Source of the DNA: a bacterium
Lineage (GTDB): Bacteria; UBA9089; JASEGY01
Reading direction: 5' to 3'
Length of the DNA: 13,114 nucleotides
Assembly: GCA_030019105.1 (NCBI GenBank)
Contig: JASEGY010000052.1
Span: 1-13,114 of the forward strand
Shown: positions 6,690-13,114 of the stretch, piece after piece
Position numbering within the stretch: the stretch's first letter is position 1
Layout of the letters: each line of letters begins with the position of its first letter
Notes under the pieces: model-generated
Told to the model about the DNA's origin: nothing
Databases searched by the model: none
Seen by the model: only the letters and a program-made list of their open reading frames with translations
Made by a program: the position numbers and the translations under genes

Positions 6690-7856
6690 TTATGGAACCA
6701 CCCCATTACCCACCTCAAATATACAGAATGAGGCCTGTTTGTTCTCCCCATTCTCATCAAATTCATATTTTTGATAAAGATTTCTTTTCTTACTCAATTC
6801 GCAAGCAACAGACGCAATTTCTGCCGCAAGTTCATACTTTCGCTTTCCTCTCCGAATTAGGTTGTTCAATGCCTCATCAATGATACAGTACGCATCGTAA
6901 CCATATACCGAGTACCCACGGGGTTTCAAATTGTCTGATCGCTGATTTCCATTCTCGCTCTGCTTTCCCACTGATTCCATTTGTTGTTTTGGAAAGGACA
7001 GATAAGTATTTTTTGCCTTTATACCTGTCATCCATTCTCCATAGGCACCATCGCTAAAAAGTAAAGGGCCGGATATTTTTAAGGCGGATTTCTTTGTTAT
7101 TGTCTCAATAGCATCTTCTTTATATCCGATGGATATCCATGCATCTATCCCAGCTTCAACCCCATATTTGAAGGCTCCTGCTACGTCTATTGTACTTCCT
7201 ATATTAAATGTAAGAAGCTCTAGTGGACCTATTTCGTCTACGAGTGCATTTCGAAGGCCGATTCCATATCGCGTATGATCATGAAAAACTCCAAGCTGAG
7301 AGTCCTTCGGAAGTTTCTGATACCACTCTTTAATAATTTTTGCCTGTTGAGTATCACGTGCAAGTAGGCGATATCCTATACCATCGTAGCCTTCGAGAAT
7401 CTTATCGTTAGTAGCGACAGTTAACAAGACAGGGATGTTGAATACTTTGCCGATTTTAAGAATGGTTGGAGCAGACTGAGAAGTATTAGCGGAAATGATA
7501 GCAACGATATTGTCCTCTGCGATTTCTGCCACAATCCGCGATTGAAGGCTCTCTAAAAGCTCCTGAATTTGAATTTTCGCTGTTTTAGATGAAACTTCAT
7601 ATAAGGATGATTCAAGGAAGGAAATTTCCCTAACATCAGGGTGTAAGCCCTCGCTGGTTCTTTTCCATTTTTCTCGAGCACACTCGACTCCATTTTTAAC
7701 AATCGAGCCAAAAGAGTCAGGCGCACTAAAGCCTCCGACGAAAAGAATTACAGGGTTTACTGATAAAGGATTACTGATTGAAGGGTTTAGAATGAGCCAC
7801 AAAACAGCAACAACAAATCCCAAGATGATTAATATTCGAAAGAAATCAGATTGCAT
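6690..7856 (-). CDS. membrane-anchored periplasmic-binding-protein-like sensor
   Basis: A 388-residue protein of the type I periplasmic binding fold (branched-chain amino-acid binding / Peripla_BP_6-like). One hydrophobic helix at residues 7-24 (ILIILGFVVAVLWLIL) has no lipobox cysteine or clear cleavage site, so it is probably an uncleaved anchor holding the domain outside the membrane. Family traits are ILFVGGFSAPDSFG near the start, AEDNIVAIISANTSQSAPTI with IPVLLTVATND (the classic loop after the first half-domain), and SVYGYDAYCIIDEALNNLIR near the end. The start ATG (7854-7856) follows GAGGG. It overlaps the membrane-aminotransferase gene by 17 bases, so the two were translationally coupled. 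No permease or ATPase genes are nearby, which suggests a sensor or ligand-presenting role, not ABC transport. The ligand cannot be told from sequence. Confidence 0.85.
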   Translation of the reverse strand: MQSDFFRILIILGFVVAVLWLILNPSISNPLSVNPVILFVGGFSAPDSFGSIVKNGVECAREKWKRTSEGLHPDVREISFLESSLYEVSSKTAKIQIQELLESLQSRIVAEIAEDNIVAIISANTSQSAPTILKIGKVFNIPVLLTVATNDKILEGYDGIGYRLLARDTQQAKIIKEWYQKLPKDSQLGVFHDHTRYGIGLRNALVDEIGPLELLTFNIGSTIDVAGAFKYGVEAGIDAWISIGYKEDAIETITKKSALKISGPLLFSDGAYGEWMTGIKAKNTYLSFPKQQMESVGKQSENGNQRSDNLKPRGYSVYGYDAYCIIDEALNNLIRRGKRKYELAAEIASVACELSKKRNLYQKYEFDENGENKQASFCIFEVGNGVVP

Positions 7857-7891
7857 TGGTCCCTCGCCATCTTTTGAGGATTAAGATAATG

Positions 7892-7911
7892 AGTGCTGAC
7901 CCGGTAGCACT
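7892..7911. promoter_or_regulatory. operator-like hairpin ahead of the sensor gene
   Basis: AGTGCT (7892-7897) and AGCACT (7906-7911) form an inverted repeat with inner ACC/GGT pairing, in the 5' leader of the sensor gene, about 35 bases from its ATG. It could be an operator or a leader hairpin; no clear -35/-10 pair is seen beside it. From 7912 to 8085 I see no gene or repeat I can support. Confidence 0.35.
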
Positions 7912-8085
7912 TTATTCGTAGCAGACTTTACAGTATGCATTCCGAGTGCGGTATCGGGATCGATTACCTTTTACGCTCCCCTCCTTCTTTGCATAAATAA
8001 GCAATCGCTACACAAGCATCAAGAGGCAGCATTATTGTTTCAATCGGCGGTCTTACCTTGCCTTCTTCTCAGCCTCGTGGGAATG

Positions 8086-8160
8086 GGGGGCGGTGGTGTA
8101 GAAACCAAAAAACAGATAGACCAATAAGCAGAATAAATTGCTTTCTACACCACCGTCCCC
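8086..8160. repeat. REP-like inverted pair, second copy, 75 bp
   Basis: GGGGGCGGTGGTGTAGAAA (8086-8104) and TTTCTACACCACCGTCCCC (8142-8160) are inverted copies with one mismatch; the same ends bound 4695-4817, but the interior here is shorter and unrelated. It lies downstream of the PIN gene on the minus strand and could act as a transcription terminator for it. Confidence 0.8.
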
Positions 8161-8218
8161 TTCTAATCCCTTCTAATCTTCTAATACCTTAAAATACCTT
8201 AAAATACCTTAATACCTT
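8161..8218. repeat. outward tandem repeats at the right REP end
   Basis: Directly after CCGTCCCC come TTCTAATCCC, TTCTAATC, TTCTAATACC, then TTAAAATACC twice and TTAATACC. The units are 8-10 bases and most end in CC or CCC like the repeat itself. The same arrangement flanks the other pair at 4665-4694 and 4818-4835. Confidence 0.8.
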
Positions 8219-8283
8219 CGGTTTATTTTTTCGCTGCCTATACGGACACGAATGACTTGTCCCCAGTTTGCTGCTATATTAAA

Positions 8284-8778
8284 CTACTCTTCAAAGATTG
8301 CATCTGTTGATTTAAAGATAATATTATCTTTAGCCTCAATTTCTTCTACAAGTTCGCCGACCTCGTCTTTTAAAAGCAATTCAGATTGCCACAAGGTTCT
8401 AAGCAAGTCAGGTAAATCCATGTAATTGATTTCTTCTCTATTGCAAAAGTTCTTTACACTCTTCTCATTGGTTAGCAAGCTAAATTTTCTAATTTTGCAC
8501 ACTGCAACGCATTCTCTTTCACCTTCGTCAAAAGAAGATGGAAGTGCTGATTTAAGCAACATTTCTTCTTCTGTTAGAGGGAGAAGTTTAATCTTTCTCC
8601 TATTAACCAAATTCATTATCTCACTGAGCAAGAAATAACCTCTTTTTAAACCATTTCTTAACTCTTCATGGACAGCAGGGACTATTGCGATTTCTTCTGA
8701 CTTGAAAACTTCAAAGAGGAGACCTATCTTTTCTATTTTTGCCAGAGTAGAGAGAATGTTAGTATCTATAATAATCAC
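8284..8778 (-). CDS. PIN-domain toxin (VapC-like ribonuclease)
   Basis: A 164-residue PIN-domain protein, probably a metal-dependent endoribonuclease toxin. The N-terminal strand ends in DTN (residues 5-7, D5 catalytic). Further acidic positions are E38-E39 (VHEEL) and the DEGERE block (84-89). LLTNEKSVK (101-109) corresponds to the usual LLTxD motif, with glutamate in place of the aspartate. The C-terminal 45 residues (LLLKDEVGELVEEIEAKDN) form an acidic helix beyond the core. The start is a GTG (8776-8778) that overlaps the antitoxin stop in a GTGA junction, with ATGGTGG upstream, so translation is coupled. The partner is a UPF0175 protein, a common antitoxin companion of PIN proteins of this kind. 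Whether it is active cannot be judged from sequence. Confidence 0.9.
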   Translation of the reverse strand: MIIIDTNILSTLAKIEKIGLLFEVFKSEEIAIVPAVHEELRNGLKRGYFLLSEIMNLVNRRKIKLLPLTEEEMLLKSALPSSFDEGERECVAVCKIRKFSLLTNEKSVKNFCNREEINYMDLPDLLRTLWQSELLLKDEVGELVEEIEAKDNIIFKSTDAIFEE

Positions 8779-9092
8779 TTTGCCACCATCCGTCTAATTC
8801 TTTTATCCATTTCTTCCTTTGCATCACATTCAACTACTATTTTTATTCCTCTATCTTCTAAGATACTTCTAAACTCCCACTGGTCTAATCCGCTAATTTC
8901 AGATGCTCTACCTAAAGTTACTTCTCCCTGACGATATAATTGAATGGCAGCTTCTAATCTCATTTTAGGCTTTACAGCAAAAAAGGTAATTACTGCTTCC
9001 CGGACAGCCTCAACTCTGTCCTTAAAAAGACCTGCCTTAACAACTGCTTCAAGTTCCATCTCCGGAAGGAACACTGAACTTTCACTCTTCAT
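8775..9092 (-). CDS. UPF0175-family antitoxin
   Basis: A 105-residue protein of the UPF0175 family, small helical DNA-binding proteins usually paired with PIN-domain toxins. The characteristic block is LEAAIQLYRQGEVTLGRASE followed by ISGLDQWEFRSILEDRGI, a helix-turn-helix-like segment. I choose the ATG at 9090-9092 (MKSESSVF), because AAAGGAG lies nine bases upstream; the ATG at 9099-9101 sits directly against that Shine-Dalgarno and is too close. It overlaps the PIN gene by four bases. Such antitoxins usually repress their own operon, and three evenly spaced TTGyGCAA sites lie about 180-220 bases upstream as candidate operators. Confidence 0.92.
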   Translation of the reverse strand: MKSESSVFLPEMELEAVVKAGLFKDRVEAVREAVITFFAVKPKMRLEAAIQLYRQGEVTLGRASEISGLDQWEFRSILEDRGIKIVVECDAKEEMDKRIRRMVAK

Positions 9093-9144
9093 GTTTTCCA
9101 TCTCCTTTCAAAAACTTCGAGAATAGGTATAGAAAAGAAGTAAA

Positions 9145-9187
9145 CGTTCAGGAGGTAGAACGCCATCGCTGATACCTGGCCTGAACG
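9145..9187. repeat. imperfect hairpin in the TA leader
   Basis: CGTTCAGG (9145-9152) and CCTGAACG (9180-9187) are exact inverted copies, extended inward by GGTA/TACC. It lies between the candidate promoter and the antitoxin start, and could be a leader hairpin or an operator. Confidence 0.5.
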
Positions 9188-9269
9188 GTTACGAACTATC
9201 TATTTGGTAACATATCGTCCTCGCGGGTCAAAACCTCAGGGGTACAATTTTGGTATGACAAGGCAAGTG

Positions 9270-9309
9270 TTGCGCAAGATATATATTGCGCAATAATTTT
9301 ATTGTGCAA
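9270..9309 (-). promoter_or_regulatory. three 16-bp-spaced TTGyGCAA sites over a candidate promoter
   Basis: TTGCGCAA at 9270-9277, TTGCGCAA at 9286-9293 and TTGTGCAA at 9302-9309 repeat with an exact 16-bp period; the first two are themselves palindromes. On the minus strand TTGCAC (9304-9309) and TATATA (9280-9285), separated by 18 bp, make a plausible -35/-10 pair reading toward the antitoxin. Sites overlapping both promoter boxes fit autoregulation by the UPF0175 protein, which is inferred. A weaker TTCGCAA lies near 9330. Confidence 0.6.
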
Positions 9310-9425
9310 CGTCGTATTGTATTATATCGTTCGCAATTTGTCAACTATTTTCTGGTAGCCGATAGTGAATACCTCCTGGTCTGACCCAGAGATGACACTG
9401 CCCTTGCCGACGGCATGGTCTAAGA

Positions 9426-9510
9426 GCCTATCCCAAAACCTCTCCCGCGTGACCAGAAACCAGGTTTCTTAAAGAAACCTGGTTTCTATCGCCCCGGTTT
9501 TGGGATAGGC
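9426..9510. repeat. 85-bp two-level palindrome downstream of mfd
   Basis: The outer arms GCCTATCCCAAAACC (9426-9440) and their exact inverse (9496-9510) enclose the 33-base palindrome 9455-9487 built on AGAAACCAGGTTTCTT. A degenerate version of the outer arms is at 13048-13091. It lies 60 bases past the mfd stop on the minus strand and could terminate the mfd transcript, though it lacks an ideal U-tract. Between 9310 and 9425 nothing further is seen. Confidence 0.85.
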
Positions 9511-9569
9511 ACTAACTGCATCAAAAGGGTTCTGAACTGTAGTCCAGGTCTGTAGCTGTTAAGGAGTTT

Positions 9570-12500
9570 CTATTTAGTCATCAACTGAAGCACCTTCTTC
9601 AGCACGGTTATCCCATCGCGGTCAGTAATGGTCAACATATCAGGTTTCTCCGGATGGAGTCTCAGGGCTTTGGGATATATTTTAAGGACCTCCAGAATCT
9701 TAGGGGCGACCTGTTCAGGGTTGGTAAACCTGATATTGATGGCTCCATCTCCTTTACCGACTTTTGACACCCCTGCTTCCTTAGCTGATATCCTGAGCTG
9801 CATAACCTCCAGCAGCCTGTTTACTACCTCTGGTATGCGGCCGAACCGGTCGGTAAGTTCCTCTTTTGTTCCCTTCAGATCATCCCTGGTCTTTGCCCCG
9901 GAGATACGTTTGTAGACAGAAAACCGTTGTTTGGGGTCGGGGATATAATCATCAGGGATATAGGCGTCACCAGGCAGGTCTACCGTGGGGAGGGGCAATT
10001 CCTCTTCTACCGGCTCACCTTTTAGTTCCGCGACGGTCTGTTTAAGCATAAGGCAGTAAAGATCAAAACCTACGGTCATCATCTCCCCATGCTGCTGAGG
10101 ACCTAAGATATTCCCGGACCCCCTGATTTCTAAATCCTGCATGGCGATCCTGAGCCCGGAGCCCAGATCAGTGAAGTCCTTTATTACGGCCAATCGTTTC
10201 CTGGCTACACCTGAAAGGGTGAGTTTTGAGGGATAGAAAAGATAGGCGTAAGCCTGGTGTTTGGCCCGGCCAACCCGGCCCCGGAGTTGATAGAGCTGGG
10301 CCAGGCCAAACTGATGGGCCTGGTGAATAATAATGGTGTTTACCGAGGGGATGTCCAGGCCGGATTCAATGATCGTCGTGGAAAGGAGCAGATCGAATTT
10401 GTGGTCAAGGAAATCCAGCATCACCCGTTCTAATTCCCGTTCACGCATTTGACCGTGAGCAATAGCCATCCTTGTCTCCGGGACAATATCCGCCAGGTGA
10501 TTTGCAAAGGCATCAATAGTCTCCACCCGGTTATGGACGAAATATATCTGCCCCCCTCTGTCCATCTCCCTGAGGATAGCTTCACGAACCTGCTCAGGCT
10601 TAAAAGTCCCCACATGGGTTTTAATCGGAAGCCGGTTCAGAGGCGGGGTGTTAATGATACTTATATCCCTGGTTCCCATAAGGGACATATAAAGGGTGCG
10701 GGGGATAGGGGTGGCCGTAAGCGTCAGGCAGTCAACTGTTCGTCTTAAGGCCTTTAGTCTTTCCTTGTGACGCACTCCAAACCGCTGCTCTTCATCCACA
10801 ATGATCAGACCAATCTCTCGAAATTCAATATCTTTTTGAAGCAGACGGTGCGTACCGATAACCACGTCCAATTCCCCCCGGCCCAGTTTGGCAACAATTT
10901 CTGTTTGTTCCCGTTTGGTTTTAAATCGCGACAGGACATCGATATTTACCGGATAGTTCTTGAATCTCTCTTTGAAGGTAGCAAAATGCTGCTCGGCCAG
11001 GATGGTCGTGGGAACCAGCACAGCCACCTGTTTGCTCTCCATAACTGTTTTAAAGGCTGCCCTGATGGCTACCTCTGTCTTCCCATAACCTACATCCCCA
11101 CAGACGAGCCTGTCCATGGGACGATCCTTCTCCATATCCCGCTTGACTTCCTCAATGACCTTAAGTTGATCCGGGGTTTCTTCATAGATAAAACCCGCTT
11201 CAAATTCCCTCTGCCAGGGGGTATCCTGGCTAAAATTATAACCCGGCAGGCTTGCCCGGGCAGCATAAAGCTCCAGCAGTTCTTTGGCCATATCCTGGAT
11301 AGATCGCTTCACCTTTAGCTTGACCTGATCCCAGGCTCGACCACCCATCCGGTAAATAGGGGGCGGGTTCTCTTCACTGCCCATGTATTTTTGAACCAGA
11401 TTTAACTGGTCAAAGGGGACATAGAGCTTATCTCCTTCCGCATATTCGATGGTCAGAAAATCCCTTTTATATCCGGCCGCTACCAGGTTTTCTATCCCCA
11501 AATATCTACCGATACCGTAATTGACATGGACGCAGTAATCTCCTTGAGTTAACTCGCTTATGCTTTCTAATGGCGCGCTTTCTTCAGAGATGAATCGTCT
11601 CTTTCGTCTGGCCCGGGGATAGCCGAATATTTCGTGTTCAGTAATAATGACCAGCTTAATCTCAGGAAAGAGGAAGCCGACCCTTAATCGGGCCGTGGCA
11701 ATAGGTACCCGGGGCAACTCCATTTCTTCCAGGATATCCTGTAACTTCTCGCCCTGACCTTCAAAGCCGACTACGGCTACTACCTGGTAGCCTTGATTAC
11801 ACCACGTCCTCACTTCTTCAAAGGCATGTTTGGCCCGCCAGGCCGGCTCGGCCCGCCAGGCCGGCTCGGCCCCACCCGGCTTAGTAGTAATGGCTTGAAC
11901 TCTCCAGTCAGACCTCTTCCTTTTATCTAAATCATCACCTAAGAGAGAGAAATGAATAGAGGGGTATCGGGCGGTCTTTTCCAGGATGTCCGGGAAATGG
12001 CTAATCATCCGGGCCGGCTCAGGCATGCCGATTGTTCCGATTGCGGATTGCGGATTGCGGATGGCGGATTGTTCTGACTCCTGACTCCTGACTTCTGTCT
12101 TCTGTAAGTATCGCTCCAGCACTTCTTCCTCTACCTTCTTTACCTCTTCCTTGAAGGTGGATGGTTCATCTATGATGAGGAGACCTTTGCCGGGAAGATA
12201 GTCCAGGATGGTGGAGGATTCAGGATAAAGAAGGGGGAGATACTGTTCTATCCCGGTAAAAGGGGGCAGCAGGCCGATTTTTTCTGCTTGTTCAAGAATG
12301 GCCTCAGACAGGATCGCCTCCCTTACCGGCAGGATAGTTATCTCTTTAAGGTGAGTGTTAGAGCGCTGGGTTTGAGGATCAAAGCCGCGAATCTCTTCGA
12401 TACAGTCACCAAAGAAGTCTATCCTGACCGGAAGGTCCTGGTTTTGAGTTTGTAAATACTGAGGGGGAAAGATGTCGATAATTCCGCCACGGACACTCAT

Positions 12501-13010
12501 GTCTCCTCTTTGTTCCACCATATCCTGCCGGGTATATCCGGCTTCAACCAACCCTCTGATTAAATTCTCCCGGTCGACTTCCTGTCCTTTAGAGAGATGA
12601 ACAGTGGCCTCCATCAAGAAGTCAGGGGGGATAGTTTTTTGCATCAAGGCCCGGGGATGGGTGACCACGATGCCCTTTCTTTCTTCAAGGAGGGCGGTTA
12701 AGGCCGTTATCCGTTCTGCGACGAGGTCTAAATGGGGCGAGGCTGATTCATAAGGCAGGACTTCCCAGTCAGGGTATAGAAAGGTGTTGGGGTTAAAGGC
12801 AGAGATGTCTTCTGCTAATGCCTCGGCCTCTTCCGAAGTAGGCACAACAAAAAGACATGGCCGGTCAGTCCCTAATCTGCCGGCCAGAAAGGCTTTGCCT
12901 GAGCCGGATAAACCCGTGAGACCTACCGGGATATTTGAGGCGAGGTCGGCCAGCAGGGTCTTAAAAGCGGCTGATTTGTCCAGCAGGGGTAATAAATGAA
13001 CTAAACTCAT
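9570..13010 (-). CDS. mfd: transcription-repair coupling factor Mfd
   Basis: A complete 1146-residue Mfd (E. coli's is 1148). It removes RNA polymerase stalled at DNA damage and recruits UvrA for nucleotide excision repair. The N-terminal UvrB-like region starts with a degenerate P-loop (GLSGSGKA, 33-40). The RNA-polymerase-interacting domain carries GDYCVHVNYGIGRYLG (490-505). The SF2 translocase has Walker A GDVGYGKT (638-645), DEEQ (739-742), TATPIPRT and QLRGRVGR (908-915). The TRG motif follows (DLGSGLR...LEIRGSGN, with R963 near the end). The C-terminal D7 domain ends ITVLKKVLQLMTK. The ATG start at 13008-13010 has only a weak ribosome site (GTGAGC). Two in-frame expansions are odd: 7-bp arrays at residues 303-324 and a duplicated EPAWRA at 382-393. 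All motifs are intact, so it is probably functional. Confidence 0.98.
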   Translation of the reverse strand: MSLVHLLPLLDKSAAFKTLLADLASNIPVGLTGLSGSGKAFLAGRLGTDRPCLFVVPTSEEAEALAEDISAFNPNTFLYPDWEVLPYESASPHLDLVAERITALTALLEERKGIVVTHPRALMQKTIPPDFLMEATVHLSKGQEVDRENLIRGLVEAGYTRQDMVEQRGDMSVRGGIIDIFPPQYLQTQNQDLPVRIDFFGDCIEEIRGFDPQTQRSNTHLKEITILPVREAILSEAILEQAEKIGLLPPFTGIEQYLPLLYPESSTILDYLPGKGLLIIDEPSTFKEEVKKVEEEVLERYLQKTEVRSQESEQSAIRNPQSAIGTIGMPEPARMISHFPDILEKTARYPSIHFSLLGDDLDKRKRSDWRVQAITTKPGGAEPAWRAEPAWRAKHAFEEVRTWCNQGYQVVAVVGFEGQGEKLQDILEEMELPRVPIATARLRVGFLFPEIKLVIITEHEIFGYPRARRKRRFISEESAPLESISELTQGDYCVHVNYGIGRYLGIENLVAAGYKRDFLTIEYAEGDKLYVPFDQLNLVQKYMGSEENPPPIYRMGGRAWDQVKLKVKRSIQDMAKELLELYAARASLPGYNFSQDTPWQREFEAGFIYEETPDQLKVIEEVKRDMEKDRPMDRLVCGDVGYGKTEVAIRAAFKTVMESKQVAVLVPTTILAEQHFATFKERFKNYPVNIDVLSRFKTKREQTEIVAKLGRGELDVVIGTHRLLQKDIEFREIGLIIVDEEQRFGVRHKERLKALRRTVDCLTLTATPIPRTLYMSLMGTRDISIINTPPLNRLPIKTHVGTFKPEQVREAILREMDRGGQIYFVHNRVETIDAFANHLADIVPETRMAIAHGQMRERELERVMLDFLDHKFDLLLSTTIIESGLDIPSVNTIIIHQAHQFGLAQLYQLRGRVGRAKHQAYAYLFYPSKLTLSGVARKRLAVIKDFTDLGSGLRIAMQDLEIRGSGNILGPQQHGEMMTVGFDLYCLMLKQTVAELKGEPVEEELPLPTVDLPGDAYIPDDYIPDPKQRFSVYKRISGAKTRDDLKGTKEELTDRFGRIPEVVNRLLEVMQLRISAKEAGVSKVGKGDGAINIRFTNPEQVAPKILEVLKIYPKALRLHPEKPDMLTITDRDGITVLKKVLQLMTK
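11832..11867. repeat. 18-bp tandem duplication inside mfd
   Basis: GGCCCGCCAGGCCGGCTC is repeated twice exactly. It encodes EPAWRA-EPAWRA (residues 382-393), expected to lie in the poorly conserved D3 domain. The unit is much richer in G+C than the gene around it, so it may be a fragment of a palindromic repeat. Confidence 0.85.
12039..12104. repeat. two adjoining 7-bp tandem arrays inside mfd
   Basis: GATTGCG three times, then GATGGCG and GATTG (12039-12071), are followed after two bases by CTGACTC twice, CTGACTT, CTGTCTT and CTG (12074-12104). The 66 bases keep the frame and encode the TEVRSQESEQSAIRNPQSAI stretch (about residues 303-324), between the UvrB-like region and D3. I recall SAIRNPQSAI runs as common insertions in several uncultured lineages. 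Confidence 0.85.
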
Positions 13011-13047
13011 AGTAAGCTCACGTGTCAGGTCTCAGAGATCAGAGTCG

Positions 13048-13091
13048 ATCCCAAAACCGTTCTATAGTATTCAAGAAAAAGATTTTGGGGT
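13048..13091. repeat. degenerate palindrome in the mfd leader
   Basis: ATCCCAAAACC (13048-13058) and GATTTTGGGGT (13081-13091) match as inverted copies at nine of eleven positions, and resemble the outer arms of the palindrome at 9426-9510. mfd thus has related palindromes on both sides. No convincing promoter is seen in 13011-13114. Confidence 0.5.
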
Positions 13092-13114
13092 TAGCTTTAG
13101 TTGTAGGTTGTAAG

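Larger units (their letters stand above)
4886..6706 (-). pseudogene. four-helix membrane protein fused to class V aminotransferase, broken
   Basis: Restored length is about 570 residues. The start is the ATG at 6704-6706, with GAGGTG just upstream, overlapping the end of the preceding gene by 17 bases. Hydrophobic helices lie at about residues 26-43, 73-92, 122-144 and 149-167; a PPIPPIP linker (about 102-108) separates helices 2 and 3. From about residue 177 the sequence is a PLP-dependent class V (fold type I) aminotransferase / cysteine-desulfurase-like domain: ENTTAAI (261-267), TTDMEYGS (283-290), LVILVSHVFFETG, LLVIDGAQAVGN, and SGHKW with the PLP lysine. Two lesions break it: an in-frame TAG (5774-5776) after QMINIK, with the frame continuing as RYLIGDANAQ, and a 102-bp palindromic element (5396-5497) between YATS and GHKW. 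The substrate is unknown. The coupling with a sensor-like gene upstream suggests a shared membrane function. Confidence 0.88.

Noticed and set aside
5871..6731. Long plus-strand frame (286 codons) opposite the membrane protein
   Set aside because: Shadow of the minus-strand gene, which has membrane helices, family motifs and a good ribosome site.
7964..8032. 23-codon minus-strand frame MLPLDACVAIAYLCKEGGERKR
   Set aside because: Protein-like but very short, with no clear ribosome binding site or family match; perhaps a gene remnant.
10430..11318. Open frames of 61 to 183 codons within mfd
   Set aside because: Shadows of an intact, fully conserved Mfd frame.

Overview
The window looks like a piece of chromosome from an uncultured, mid-GC bacterium whose genome is crowded with small palindromic and miniature mobile elements. 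Every gene I can support lies on the minus strand. The only gene I recognise with certainty is the housekeeping gene mfd, so the sequence does not fix the taxonomy. The repeat families seen here (the GTAGGTTGGG inverted repeat, the AGAAACCAGGTTTCTT palindrome, the GGGGACGG...CCGTCCCC pairs, and 7-bp arrays read as SAIRNPQSAI) are ones I associate from memory with metagenome-derived lineages of the Omnitrophota, planctomycete or Nitrospirota kind. That placement is an inference.

Layout, left to right. (1) 1-264: no convincing gene, but a short tandem array and one arm of an 18-bp inverted repeat. (2) 265-2632: a two-gene operon of uncharacterised proteins (392 aa, then 380 aa), enclosed by perfect 18-bp inverted repeats at 221-238 and 2683-2700. 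(3) 2633-2936: nested palindromic repeats. (4) 2937-3449: an ORF6N-domain DNA-binding protein, its start region flanked by a 17-bp inverted repeat. (5) 3813-4730: a hypothetical gene cut in two by a 190-bp MITE (12-bp terminal inverted repeats, 8-bp target duplication) and bounded upstream by a REP-like pair. (6) 4886-7856: an operon made of a membrane-anchored periplasmic-binding-protein-like sensor, followed by a four-helix membrane protein fused to a class V PLP-dependent aminotransferase domain. The second gene is now broken by an in-frame amber codon and by a 102-bp palindromic element inserted two codons before the catalytic-lysine motif SGHKW. (7) 7857-8283: intergenic DNA with a second REP-like pair and outward tandem repeats. 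(8) 8284-9092: a UPF0175 antitoxin / PIN-domain toxin operon. Upstream of it are three TTGyGCAA sites spaced exactly 16 bp apart over a plausible promoter. (9) 9093-9569: that control region plus a long palindromic repeat downstream of mfd. (10) 9570-13010: full-length mfd, carrying two in-frame repeat expansions. (11) 13011-13114: mfd leader with a degenerate palindrome.

How the parts relate. mfd is a conserved core gene. The stretch from 221 to about 9510 behaves like an accessory zone: toxin-antitoxin pair, phage-type DNA-binding protein, a probable membrane sensor/enzyme pair in decay, and at least six repeat families. The best-supported results are two precise insertion scars. Removing each element plus one target copy restores a single reading frame (198 bp = 66 codons; 108 bp = 36 codons). 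The most unusual gene pair is the anchored sensor with the membrane-bound aminotransferase, whose intact relatives elsewhere could represent an undescribed system.
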